In this document: in pieces, positions 1-11,182 of the stretch | Layout: each line of letters starts with the position of its first letter | Position numbering within the stretch: the stretch's first letter is position 1 | DNA from: Caprella mutica | Taxonomy: Eukaryota > Arthropoda > Malacostraca > Amphipoda > Caprellidae | Direction of reading: 5' to 3' | Assembly (NCBI GenBank): GCA_947561585.1 | Contig: CANNZV010001822.1 | Location: forward strand, 62,001 to 126,000 | DNA: 64,000 nucleotides | Position numbers and translations under genes: made by a program | Notes under the pieces: generated by a model | The model's input: only the letters and a program-made list of their open reading frames with translations | What the model was told of the DNA's origin: nothing | Databases searched by the model: none

Positions 1-511
1 GTGAAATAAACACAAAAAATTGTCTCCGTTTTCTATGTTTACGAACGGTTCTTATTTCGAAACATGACTCGAAATAAGTACCACATTTACTGAAGTGAGT
101 TGTACTTAAAGCGAGGCTTGCCTGTATAGCAGTAAAATACACTACATCATTGTTCTCTTGACAAGAAGATTAATGTTTAAGTCCCCAAGAAGAAGAGTGA
201 TGACCGGTCAATTGATCCCCGGTCATTAGATCCCCGGTCATTGGATCCCCATACCATTTGATCCCCGGTCATTTGGTCCCCGGTCATTTTATTACGATTT
301 TTATTTCTATATAAAAATTGCCATTTACCATTTAAATAATAAATAAAACTTGTGAATTTTTTTATATAATGAAACAAGATAACAGAATTCAAACAGCTAG
401 AACTTATTATCGCAACAAATTTTTTATTTTTATTTACAAATAATTTACATTTACAACTAGTCAGAAAACATATTACAGGTGATAGGGAATATTAACCAAC
501 TCTTGCAAGTT

Positions 512-561
512 AAAGTTAGGTATATTCACTTCGCAAGCTATAAGTGAATATACCTAACTTT
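512..561. repeat. Perfect 20-bp hairpin
   Basis: Bases 512-531 are the exact reverse complement of 542-561, with a 10-base loop. No run of T follows that would make it a terminator. It lies inside the foldback element and is probably a tiny nested MITE or a structural part of it. Confidence 0.75.
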
Positions 562-604
562 CAATATAAGCTGTTTTCTCCGAAGCTATTACAAACATTA
601 TGAT

Positions 605-697
605 CATGTAGGTGGGGCAGATGTAAAATCATTTTATGGTAAATAGTATACTTAAGTTATTTTACCATAAAAATATTTTTGATTTCCCACCTACATG
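605..697. repeat. Hairpin MITE-like repeat
   Basis: CATGTAGGTGGG at 605 is mirrored by CCCACCTACATG ending at 697. A second inner pairing (TTATGGTAAAAT-like with ATTTTACCATAA-like) extends the stem. It is non-coding. Confidence 0.5.
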
Positions 698-1207
698 ACG
701 ATTATAATTGTAATAGATACGGCAAAGAAAGTTACTCCTCAATTAGCTCCTACACCAGGATAAATAATTACGAGACCTGTGCATTTAAATTGATTTTACC
801 ATTGAATATTTTTGTTGCTGTAATGTAAATTTGAAAGCATATGTACTGTTATTTATTTGAATAAAAAAATGTTTAATTTCTTGTAAGGTGTTTTTACCCT
901 TATTACTTGGTTTCTTTAAAAACTTCATCGACTGTAAGGTGCATATTTCTATTATATAATAAATAAATAATATATTCATATATAATAAATGAATAGTAGA
1001 TGTATAAACGGAAAATATGACTGGGAATCAAATGACCGGGGATCTTTTGACCGGGAATCAAATGGTATGGGGATCAAATGACCGGGAATCAACTGACCGG
1101 AGATCAATTGACCTAGACCCCATTAATGAATGAGCCCGTGGCGTATACCATTCTTTTTGACTGGACTCTTGGACTGGTACCGGGAGACTGGCCTTTAAAC
1201 CCCGCCT

Positions 1208-3461
1208 TCATGTCCCAACTGCATGCGTAAGCTGTCCGGTATAGACTATAATAATATTAGAAAGAATAGTGTCAACCAAATCACTCACAGAATACATTGA
1301 AGACACAAAAGCAGGTGAGGCAATATCTCCAGCTCTCCTACAACCCAGTCCACCAAGGTCAACCGGTAGAGTTGCCTGAACCCAAGAATCAGCTGACATC
1401 TCTACATTTGTTACACTGGCAACGGCAGATCTAAGTGATTCATCAAAACAGCTAAGCTGAACTAAGTGATTGTAAGCTGAAGAAGACTGCAGAATATATT
1501 GTAGCTTCAGAATGGAGAAAACATTTCTCAACAAAAAGAGGGCTTGATGGTTATCCCGTAACCAAGAGACCATTAGGTCCAGATCTTCTTTCCTTTTTAA
1601 AATCTCCGCAGGAATTCCAAAGTCAGTTATAAAGGCGCTCCCAACAAAGAGCAATTGTCCTTATTTACCACCCTGACATAAGGAAGCACTGCCCGAACAT
1701 AAATTCAATTTCACCACTCAACCCTACGAGGCTGCGAGCCACCTCGTCTAATCCAAGACGAAACATAGCCGTTCCAAAAGGGTAACCCTTCGACCTCAAA
1801 CAATAGCTGAAGACGAAGAGTAAGCTTGTCATAAGAGTCTATAAAGCTCTGGCACACGGTTACGAATAACTGAAAGGAGGGTGTCTCTCATCAGGCGTTT
1901 TTTTCATCCACATTTAGAAACCCCCTGCTATGATTATAGTCACTCAAGTACCTTCTAGCAGAATGTACGGCAGCCACTCAAGCTGAACCGGTTTTAATTC
2001 GCTACCAAGAGAGTGTTATAAGGGGCACGCTGCACGCACCAACTTTGGCAGCCAACCTAGCCCTGATAACATTGCACTATCGGGCCAACGTCGGTAAACG
2101 TTGGCAAAGTAAATTCACGATCGGGCATTTGCTCGCCACTGCTATTACACACTGGGCCAATGCAATGAAACGAACATTGGGCCAACTGTTGTCAATCAGC
2201 ACTGGCCCAATGAAGGGAAACATTGGTTAACCAATCCAGTGATTTTTTTATGTACCAGTATATTTATTATACCGGTCTACCGGTTCTATTTGGCAGTTAT
2301 CGACAAACAATCAAAGAAGTTAGGTGTAAACGATCTCTCTCAACTTAAATCACATCAAACAACCAATTAAATATTCTCAATTAATAATATATTTGAAATT
2401 TTAGCCGTTTCTGCCACTCTAGTATAAATAGGTCTGTTATCACTTCAATTATTAATTTAACACTTTATTAACTTAATTCACAAAAATGAGCCTGGCCGCT
2501 AGTTAATTCATTATATAGTATGAAAAGTTATTTTTCCATTTGAAATAATTATTCACATTGAAAATTATACTTTCTATTCAATTTTAAATAAAATATATTG
2601 TTATTTGGTTAAAATAGCGCAAGTAAAATTTCAATCGGCAACTATTCTAATTTTTCAAATGATTTTAATCTGTGAAATGTATTTGTATGACAGTTTCTAC
2701 AATTGTTAGAGGTGACTGTTGTCTTCACATGTTCTGTGTAGCGTAATCTATTTAATACGCACTTAATATGAAAGTTGCACCGGCCGTAGACATGCATGAC
2801 ATTGGCAACGTTGAGTATTGTCGGTACCAATAAATCGTTTATACGTGGTTATACTGTTCTAGGACGGTGGACATCCGTGAGGTGGGCCATCGTTGGGTCT
2901 TTGCTGGCCTAATGCACCGATATTGGCATGACAGCATTGGCCCAGAGTTTCGTTCTGAATTGGGCCAACGTTGGCCCAACATTATAATGTTTACTGGGAG
3001 GCAAGGTGTTTCCAACTGCTATGGGTCTGATGCCACCGTCCTTCTTGATTAAAGAGCACAATGTGGCTCAAGAAAAAATTGACACAGCAAAATCAGGAAC
3101 TTTTCCTTTTAAAATCGCATTCACAAAATCTGTCAGAGTAGTCAAAAGACATACTCCGGCCTATGCAAAAGAATGGGATAATAATGTCTTCAAATTGCAT
3201 GGCCTGGGGCAATGAGGTCCTCCGGCAGAACCAGGACGGAAATAATTAACAGCCTTCCAGGCATATATCCTCTTCCAAAACAATTGGAAAATTTAGAGAA
3301 TTATGTGGAGGCTCTGGCTTCATCATGTCTTGCGGGGCAGGAGCGTGTTTAGACCTCAAAGCTCTGACAGTCTCTTCGTTTCGTTGGGCCAGTTCCTTCG
3401 AAGATGACATCTTACAAACTGCTCCAGTTACGTCACAATCTTCGAACTTAACTGCCACTCT
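1208..3461 (-). pseudogene. LINE reverse transcriptase pseudogene, split by a transposon
   Basis: Read on the minus strand from 3461 down, the fragments follow the order of a non-LTR reverse transcriptase. First comes a PGSAGGP-like segment (about 3230). Next are a DFVNAILKGKVPDF stretch (about 3135) and KKDGGIRPIAVGNT (about 3050-3010). After an unrelated insert (2061-2998) the reading resumes with RLAAKVGACSVPL (about 2050-2010). A damaged VDxKNA palm motif follows (about 1910). The last 450 bases are open and carry QALFLLRNVFSILKLQY and LPVDLGGLGCRRAGDI, typical of the C-terminal part. Frameshifts, stops and loss of the YxDD region show it is dead. The clade is not assigned. Confidence 0.7.
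2061..2998. mobile_element. 938-bp TIR element rich in GGGCCAACG, inserted in the LINE
   Basis: The termini are inverted: CCCTGATAACATT at the left and, read inward from the right, CCCAGTAAACATT, both followed by GGGCCAACGT. The sequence TTGGGCCAA or its complement recurs many times within the outer 200 bases of each end, and the centre is A+T-rich and non-coding. Joining the LINE frame across it leaves the dinucleotide AG (plus strand) on both sides, so the TSD appears to be 2 bp. Related copies are at 4876-4935, 5017-6747 and 58974-60248. Confidence 0.75.
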
Positions 3462-3495
3462 TTTTTTAATTTTTTTAATTTATCATCGTCTGAAG

Positions 3496-4373
3496 CATGA
3501 ATTAAATAGTTAAAAGGATAGTCACATTTGAAAATGGTGCGAAACTGTGACGTCACGCGAGCGACTCATGATGTCACCTGGTATACAGATACTCGCATCG
3601 GAAATATTTGGTTGTAGATCTTCATGAAATAACTTTTGATTACGTGGTCAAATAGATAATTAAAAACATCGTAAATGTTAATATGTATACCTTATACTGA
3701 AATCATTTATTGAATTTAGCTCAGATCATGAATTAAATAGTTACACTATTTAATTCATGGCTCAGATGATATTCAATAATATTTGGATTTGTGTCGACTA
3801 CGATCGATTGTGTATTCTCCAACAATGATTGAAATTGAAGAACTATAGAGAGTCAATTATAATATAAAATTGTAGGCATATGAACTAATTATCACGATAA
3901 AATCGATATGGTGAAATATATTTAATTAATATTTGTCGACGGATGTCTTCAATTAAGGAATGAATGAAAATCATAGATCACTAACTTCATATTGTTGTTC
4001 ATAATATATACAAATTAACAAAATGAATAAAAGAAGAAAACTGTATAGAATAAAGTAGGTAATAGCTGTATTCTGTAAAGCTAGTATCAAGCTACAGAAT
4101 TTGATATATTATAGAATACATTCAACTATAATATATATAGTTGAATTTTTTTTATAAACTTAAATTCTGATATTTGCATTAATTAAAGCAATACAAATAA
4201 GTGATAACATGCAAATACACTGCATTGAATAGGCCTTATAGCTGACTAGTTAGATATAGACTCAAATTAAACAATACAAGAACCTTGAAATCGTATTCCG
4301 AGTGACGTCACCTTCTTTTTCTTTGTCGGTATTTCTGTCGAGTGCGAGTATCCTTGTAACTATTTAATTCATG
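3496..4373. mobile_element. P-element-like MITE
   Basis: The inverted termini CATGAATTAAATAGTTA (3496) and TAACTATTTAATTCATG (ending 4373) are flanked by GTCTGAAG (3488-3495) and ATCTGAAG (4374-4381), an 8-bp duplication with one mismatch. Drosophila P elements also begin CATGA..AAATA and make 8-bp duplications, so I infer the P superfamily. hAT is the alternative because it also makes 8-bp duplications. The interior is non-coding and includes TGACGTCAC near both ends. Confidence 0.65.
3727..3759. mobile_element. 33-bp minimal palindromic element with 8-bp TSD
   Basis: Two 15-base copies of the host MITE terminus (CATGAATTAAATAGT and its exact complement) are joined by only TAC. Exact GCTCAGAT copies flank it at 3719-3726 and 3760-3767. 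It is nested in the larger MITE at 3496-4373, so it is either an independent insertion of a near-terminus-only derivative or the footprint of a later internal deletion. Confidence 0.75.
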
Positions 4374-4381
4374 ATCTGAAG

Positions 4382-4875
4382 TGTGTCGATTGTGAACAAA
4401 TGGAACTATGGGTTCAGGCAGCGTAGGTAGGAAGTCAGTCTCTAATAATTAGGCCACCTGCCGATTGATTTTAGTAGCAAGAGAAACCTTGAGAGCTTCC
4501 CTACCGCCATATGGACATTGCAGAACCCAGTAGCAGAAGCTCATAAGCCATGTCCATGCTAAGTGGGTCTTCTGCGTTAGAGCCTCCTGCAATAACCGTT
4601 GAGGGATCCAGTCACAGCTGGTACAGCTCCATTTGGCTTTGGGAATCGTAGTTATGGCTTATATCCTGCTACGACAGCCACCAATGTAAAACTTCAAATT
4701 CATCAGCTGATTGTACCCCGCCCTCGGCACGCCACACAAATCCACATTATAATAACAGACGATTCCTGTACCTTAGTCAGACTTATACACGACCTGTGGA
4801 ACCATCCAGAGCACAGTGCCCATTTAACTCGTTTCTTACGGTTATAGCATGTGCCACAGACAATATCCTCACCCT
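4382..4875. other. Unassigned non-coding stretch
   Basis: No recognisable gene or terminal repeat. One 82-codon open frame (4599-4847) has no family resemblance I can name. It may be further decayed LINE sequence, because LINE fragments lie just to the left. Confidence 0.4.
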
Positions 4876-4935
4876 CAACCAGAGTTTCGTTTTGAATTGG
4901 GCCAACGTTAGCCCAACATTGTAATGTTAACTGGG
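4876..4935. mobile_element. Terminal fragment of the GGGCCAACG element
   Basis: Bases 4878-4935 match the right terminus of the 2061-2998 element (AGAGTTTCGTT..GGGCCAACG..AATGTTAACTGGG). No left terminus is visible, so only the end of a copy remains. Confidence 0.6.
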
Positions 4936-5016
4936 TATAATTCAGGTGTGTTTTTATTGTTCATTTCTTTTACTTATTTATAAGAAATAAGGTCTTAAAG
5001 ATATATTATAATACTA

Positions 5017-6747
5017 CCCTGATAGCATTGCACTATCGGGCCAACGTCGGTAGACTTTGGCAAAGTAAATGCACGATCGGGCATTGGCTCGCCAATGCTA
5101 TTACACACTGGGCCAATGCTATTACACACTAGGCCAATGCTATTACACACTGGGCCAATGCAATGAAAAAGACATTGGGCCAATGGTTGCCAAGCAGCAC
5201 TGGCCCAATGAAGGAAAACATTGAGTAACCAATCCAGTGATTTTTTGATGTGCCAGTATATTTATTATATGGTCTACCGGTTCGATTTAGCAGTTATCGC
5301 CAGACATTCAGAGAATGTAGGTGCAAACGATCTCTTCCAACTTTAATCACACCAAATAACCAATTTCATATCCTCAATTAAGTGTATCTTTAAAATTGTA
5401 GCCTTTTCTTGCAATTTAGTATAAATAGGCCTGTTATCCCTCCAATTATTAATTTAACACTTCATTTATTTCATTCGTAAAAATGAGCTTGGACGTTAGT
5501 TAATTCATATATTTAGTATGAAAAGTTATTTTTTCGTTTGAAATAATTATTCACATTGAAAATTATACTTTCTATTCAATTTTAAAAATAAATATTATTA
5601 ATTGGTTAAAATAATGTAAGTAAAATTATATAGATTGGAGTTTGAATTGAAAACTGTTAAAAAATTCCTGACTTTAATCTGTAATATGTATTTGTAGGAC
5701 AGTTAGTAGCCAGTTACTACATTGTTAGAAGTAGCTACTGTCTTCACGTGTTTTGTATAGCGTAACCTAATTAATACATCTGTTATATGAAAATAGTACT
5801 GACCGTAGACACATGGCAACGTTAAGTATTGCCTGTGCCAATAAGTCGTTTATACGTGGTTATACTGTTCAGGGCCGGTGGACATCCGTGAGGTGGGTCA
5901 ACGTCAGGCCTTTGCTGGACCAATACAACGAGACCGGCATGACAGCGTTGGCCCATGATACAATAACTACAAGGTATACTCGCAAAAGAGACGAAATTGA
6001 GTTTCTTCTGCGCATAGAGGATGGTATTGAACGTGTATTAAATTGTTGTCACTCATATAGCAAATTCATTTTGAAAGTACCAATTATCATAGTTTCTTTT
6101 TATTTATTTAGGTAATATTAACCAATCAGAAAAATGGTAAATAAGTTTTAATAAACATAAATATTAATAAATAAACAATAATTAATTGAATTATTTTTCC
6201 TTTGGTTCAAAATTAGTGCTTTCTATAATACATAGTCTCACGGATTTTTTTAAGTTATTCAACATGATTTGGTTCAATTATAAACATATGGGGGGATAGA
6301 TGAAACGAAGAAATAACAGCTCTTGAATGTAACTAATTAACAAACAAAGAATGCAATACCACAATAGAAAACTTCCATGAAGAAAACTTATCAGGGTGAC
6401 TCAACCAAATATATGACATGAATTAAAGTTGATTCTAATAGAATTTATAACACCGTGAATTAATATATTTTACAGGATGACATATTCGTAGTTCTCGTAA
6501 AATTCGTTATGTGAATGTCATGAAAATGGTATGTAGTAAGCTGTATTTTTATCTATCATTAAATAAAAACAAAATAGCATGATAGAACCTTACTTCTATG
6601 ACGTCACAAAATACTCCCGCATGGTTGTGTGGGTTTGGGGGGCACTTGCGCGCGAGCATACCTGTTAAGTTATTATATCATGACGTTGGCCCATAGTTTC
6701 ATTCTGAATTAGGCCTACGTTGGCCCGACATTGTAATGTTTTCTGGG
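5017..6747. mobile_element. Second, larger copy of the GGGCCAACG element
   Basis: It starts CCCTGATAGCATTGCACTATCGGG and ends ...GGCCCGACATTGTAATGTTTTCTGGG, matching the 2061-2998 copy at both ends. A TA dinucleotide lies on each side, consistent with a 2-bp TSD. It is about 790 bp longer than the first copy. The extra sequence (about 5960-6680) includes TGACGTCAC and looks like later insertions. The 100-codon open frame at 5813-6115 is built from repeat sequence and is not called a gene. Confidence 0.65.
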
Positions 6748-7913
6748 TACCTAGGAGCCTAAATTAGTGCTAGGTAACTGCTAAACTGTAGTTCATATGA
6801 ATAACATTTAAGGAATAAGATAATGGAAATATAATTTAACCAATGCTTAGTTAGTAATTGATAAGAAAAAATTAAATTTAGAAGTGACTAAGTTTAAGTA
6901 TAGGTAGTCCCATGTTTCAAAGTGTGGTCAGGATCGCCATTTCCAGTCACCCGGTGGTCACGTCAAACTAGATTCGATGAGTGGATTAGCATACCCGATA
7001 TGTTACTGTATCCTGTCCTGGTTGAACCCTAACTTGACTACACTATTTGTTTTTATTTTGAATATGACTCAATAGAACTAATTATATCCTGAGTTTGAAG
7101 TTTGTTTTTATTTTGAATATGACTCAATAGAACTCATTATGTTTTGAAACAAACAGCAGCGGGGGTGTAGAGGTAGAACTTGGTTACAGTAAACTTTATT
7201 TTACGCGGTATATTTAACATATTTATATTTTTCCCGGACACTGGAAATGGCATTTAAGATGATAAATTATGATGGATTAACAATAACTATTTTATGATAT
7301 GAATTATTTCAACTGAAATAAATTTATTTTGAGAGGAAAAATTTTAGAAAACCAAAGTCGTATCGAAATTTTGATAGATCACGTTGTTTGTTTTTCCCAA
7401 AAAATGAACTTTACAAAATATCTATCATCGTAAACTGTGTAAATAATAATTTACCGAATCTCAGAGAGATGTAAACACTAAACTACCTATTAAATGATTT
7501 TAAGATGAATATCAGCTATATATTAATTATTAATATCACACGAAGATGTACAAACATTCTTTGGATAACGTGTATAACAATACAACAAAACTTGAGAAAA
7601 TTTTGTACGTTTTATCAAATTAGACGACACATTTTCTATTTAAATCAAATATTTTTTTACTAATCATTATGTAGATGAACAAAGTATATTGAATAGTATA
7701 ATCAACACTATTCTGATTCTATTATATGTGAATAGGTTCCTCACCCCACTATAATTACCCCCCCCCCCTGCTTACCACCCTTATTAAGTTCTAGTAGGTC
7801 GATAAAAGGGTAAAAGCTATTTAAACATAGAAAGTTGAATAAATATTGAGAATTAATATATTTACTAACCATCAAACTGTTTTAAAACAACCATTACGAA
7901 ATTGATCAAAATG
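6748..7913. other. Non-coding spacer with a 55-bp-period duplication
   Basis: No gene seen. About 34 bases ending GAATATGACTCAATAGAACT occur at 7046-7079 and again at 7101-7134. A poly-C run lies near 7758. Otherwise A+T-rich. Confidence 0.5.
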
Positions 7914-7945
7914 CCATTTATCGTCACCCCCATGACGATAAATGG
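7914..7945. repeat. Perfect 13-bp hairpin CCATTTATCGTCA
   Basis: The arms 7914-7926 and 7933-7945 are exact complements around a CCCCCA loop. The arm sequence recurs at about 8217 (GTGACGATAAATGG) and near 63770 (CCATTTATCGTCA), so it belongs to a dispersed repeat family. Confidence 0.6.
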
Positions 7946-8744
7946 AAAACCCTTTTTATTGATACTGCAAATATCGACAACTCGATTTATTTTAAATATT
8001 GACGACCAAATTAATTTCTGATTTTATATTTAAGAAATGCAATTAAACACAAGCAAAACTGTATGAACATTATTTTGAAAAAAATTTATTTGAAGCGTAA
8101 AATCGCGCATAAAATTTTTGTAACTATATTAAAGATATATGGAAACATCGAATTGTAAAAACCTAAACCATGAAAATGTTTCTAGGTCTTGTTATAGACG
8201 AAAAATAACTGAAACGTGACGATAAATGGAGAGTGGCGATACAAGAAGCCTTTACCCTAGTCTATGAATATTGAATCCAGGCGGTAGCGCTTCCGAAGTT
8301 CCGAGACGAAACAATTCCATTATCATCAGATCATCTCAGTTAACAGGTTAAACGAATAAAAATGGTACGACAACCTCAAAATGTTACTAAGAGCTGCATC
8401 CACAAATTCTTTAGATTTTTCGTTTAGAGTGTTATCTAAATAATTCTTCCTACATACTAATTAGGTATTACATTTTTGAATAAAATATACTTTTTTTCAT
8501 TTCAGAGAACCTAGGTAATCATAATTTAACAAAGGTTGAAAGTTTCGTCTTCTAAATCATTTCTAAAATTATAAAGTTTATATTTTATTCAAAATTAAAT
8601 AATAACTTATAAGTACTTTAAAAAAATTATATTCATTTATATACTCATTTTTTAAAAAAATGATTTTTTATAAAGATCTCTTAAACACTACATAGGTAGT
8701 TAGGTACTAGTTAGGTACTACTAGGTAGGCAAGGTACCTTAGCT
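7946..8744. other. Non-coding A+T-rich spacer
   Basis: No gene, RNA or clear terminal repeat seen. Short GGTAGGTA-like runs occur near 8690-8730. Confidence 0.4.
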
Positions 8745-8749
8745 ACAGA

Positions 8750-10145
8750 AAAACCTCCTAGTAGACCAGCCTCCTAGTAGACAAACCTCCTATTAGACCA
8801 AGAAATTTTTGAATTGTACTGGAAAAAACCTCGTACTAGACAAAACACATTTTTTGTAACCTGACAGTTATTATAGTGTAAACATTACAAGGAGTAATAA
8901 TTACAATACTGCTTTAAAGATAATTCGCTAATTTGATTATCTATTCTATTTATTTATGCTGTTTTTAGGATAAAACATAAGGCAGAATTGGTTTCAAATT
9001 TAATGGTAGAGTCTGTGCTAGAAATAATTGTTGTGAAAAGTTATAGAAAACTAGATACAGTGAAAACTATTCTAATTTCATAAAATGATAATTTAATTGG
9101 AAAAAATAGTATATTAATTTTAATTGAAATAAAAAAATCATACTGTTTCTAAATTTGTTTCCCTTCAAAATTGGTATGTTATTCACTATTAATTTGGCAT
9201 TAAAGTTATCATAAACAATTAGAACTATCGAAATGTTAAAGTCACCGCTTTACTTTTAGAGAAAATGATTTTGGTCTAGTACAGGGGTGGGCACATGTTG
9301 TGTTTTTCAGTGCCAAAAGATGGAATCTCAGTGCCAATTTTCTTTTCGTTCTCTAAATTACTGGGGATACTGGGTAATTATATAATGAGGTGGTAGATTT
9401 AATTGAAGTACGTACATGTACAACGGTAAATATTTTGAGCATAAATATTGGTAGTAAATTTATCATTTGCATTGAAAAGAATTAATAAATGATATAGAAT
9501 AATTTTTTCTTCATGTGAAAATAATTCACAATAAAAACAAAAATACGCTATCTTGCATAAGTAACTCATAAATTCACAGGATAAATTACTATGGCTGCCT
9601 AATTTATTAAAAAAGGGATTTAAAAATGATTACATAAATTTTTACCACAGCTAGTGTTTGAATATCCCAAGACAAGCGTATAGAAGATATAAAATTACCT
9701 GTTCTAGATAAAAAGAGACAGAGGTAAATCAATTAAACACCGGCACTATTGTAACAAACAAAAAATACCTTATTAACGGATAAAATTGACTATCAAAGTA
9801 TCAAGGTCATTAGTCATTACAAATATACTGTTCTTCAATTAGTTGACCATAGTCTTCTATATTATCCTTTTAATTTATAGAGCAGTCGATCAGGGCCAAA
9901 AATTCTAAATGTTCTTAGGAAGAAAACAAAGCATTTTTTCTTTGGTGGACAGTGGGGCCGCGCTGAGGGCCAAAATAGCACTGAGCGCTGCATTTGCCAA
10001 CCCCTGGTCTAGTAGGAAACTAATAAAGTGAGTTTCTTACTAGACCAAATCTAGTAGGAAACTAATAAAGTGAGTTTCTTACTAGACCAAACAAACTTGG
10101 AACGTACTCTGGTCTACTATACGATCGAGGTTTTGTTGTATAAAT
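8750..10145. mobile_element. Foldback element with CCTAGTAGACCA arms
   Basis: The left arm (8755-8850) repeats CCTCCTAGTAGACCA about four times. The right arm (10015-10140) carries the complementary motif, including two tandem copies of about 45 bases ending CTTACTAGACCAAA. AAAACCTC near the left end is mirrored by GAGGTTTT near the right end. The middle is interrupted by a hAT-like element at 9282-10006. I saw no TSD for the outer element. Confidence 0.55.
9282..10006. mobile_element. Non-autonomous hAT element (725 bp), exact 8-bp TSD
   Basis: It begins CAGGGGTGGGCACA and ends TTTGCCAACCCCTG, the usual hAT terminal pattern. GTCTAGTA is duplicated exactly at 9274-9281 and 10007-10014. Inner sequences AGTGCCAA.. 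near the left and ..GCACTGAGCGCTG near the right are subterminal repeats typical of hAT MITEs. There is no transposase frame. Confidence 0.85.
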
Positions 10146-10329
10146 TAGTAAAATTGGTAACCTACGAATAAAATGATATAGTATTGCATTGTCATGAAAC
10201 CTATTTTACAAATAATTGACATTTTATATTATTTATTTCATATTCTATTATGGCAATATTATGTTTGTTTTAATTTTAGCAACAGTTATTAAAGCGGGTG
10301 AAAATAATAACCAGCGCCACTAATCAACG

Positions 10330-10740
10330 GATAATGGTATGAATAGCAGTTAGTTTTTTGTTCCTTTTGCAGCAGAAAAACAATTATATGGAAATATTTT
10401 TATACCATTCGATATATTATTAAATTCTAAACAATTCAGAGTCATATCACGCACATGTTCGATCAAATATTTAAGAGATATTCAAGAAGAAAGACAGAAA
10501 TTGTTCCTTCCATTACTAATTTTCGTAGTGAGTAGCAGTTAGTTTTTTATCTATTTTGCAGCGGAAAAACGATTATTTTAAAAATAATTGACATCATTCA
10601 ACAGATTATTAAATTCTAAAGATTTCTGAGTTGTATCACGAACGAGTTTAATCTACCGTTTAAGAGTGCACAATTACTCTTGGTTTTTTATTTATTTTTC
10701 AGCGGAAAAACAATTATATTGAAATATTTTTATTTCATAT
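10330..10740. repeat. Three diverged copies of a ~150-195-bp repeat
   Basis: GTTAGTTTTTT..GCAGC(A/G)GAAAAAC(A/G)ATTAT recurs at about 10349, 10546 and 10684, each followed by a similar tail (GATATTATTAAATTCTAAA, then CACG). It is an imperfect tandem array with no coding content. Confidence 0.5.
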
Positions 10741-11182
10741 GATAGATTAATTAATTTAATAGAATTTTAAGTACAGAACTACCATTCAAATATGTTTGTT
10801 TTTAAAGAAAAACGCATTTGCCTCACTTTTCCACCACTATTCTTCAAGAAATCGTATGTCTGGCAATTTCTTTTTCCTATTCGTTTAACCTAATATTGTC
10901 TATGAACCTTGGATAAACTCATATCAAGTCCTAATTGTGTCACACCGAAATAAAAATTTCATTTAAATAACTTGTAAATAAGAGTAAATAAATATCAGAT
11001 CTCTTATAATGCCTATTAAATAGGATCGATAAGAATAATTCAAGCACATATAAACTCTTTATATGCATACTTTACAATCCATTGAGTCCTCACCTATCAT
11101 TAACGATGTTATATTATAAAATAACTCTTCACTCTTTTATATTAACTCTTCAACGACTGAATCTCGATCTGTCATTTAAATC

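Larger units (their letters stand above)
198..1119. mobile_element. Foldback element with GATCCCCGGTCAT arms
   Basis: The left arm (about 205-290) holds about six copies of a 12-15 base motif, GATCCCCGGTCAT. The right arm (about 1017-1119) holds the reverse complement of the same motif several times and ends in AATTGACCTAGACCC. Between them is A+T-rich non-coding DNA with two further hairpins. Inverted arms made of a short tandem motif indicate a non-autonomous DNA transposon. The outer sequence TCTAGGTCAATT (read inward from the right end) is also the terminus of the element at 20642-21563. I saw no convincing target-site duplication, so the exact left edge is uncertain. Confidence 0.6.

Noticed and set aside
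512..561. Rho-independent terminator
   Set aside because: A eukaryotic context and no T-run after the stem.
5813..6115. 100-codon open frame
   Set aside because: It lies inside a dispersed repeat whose other copies do not keep the frame.
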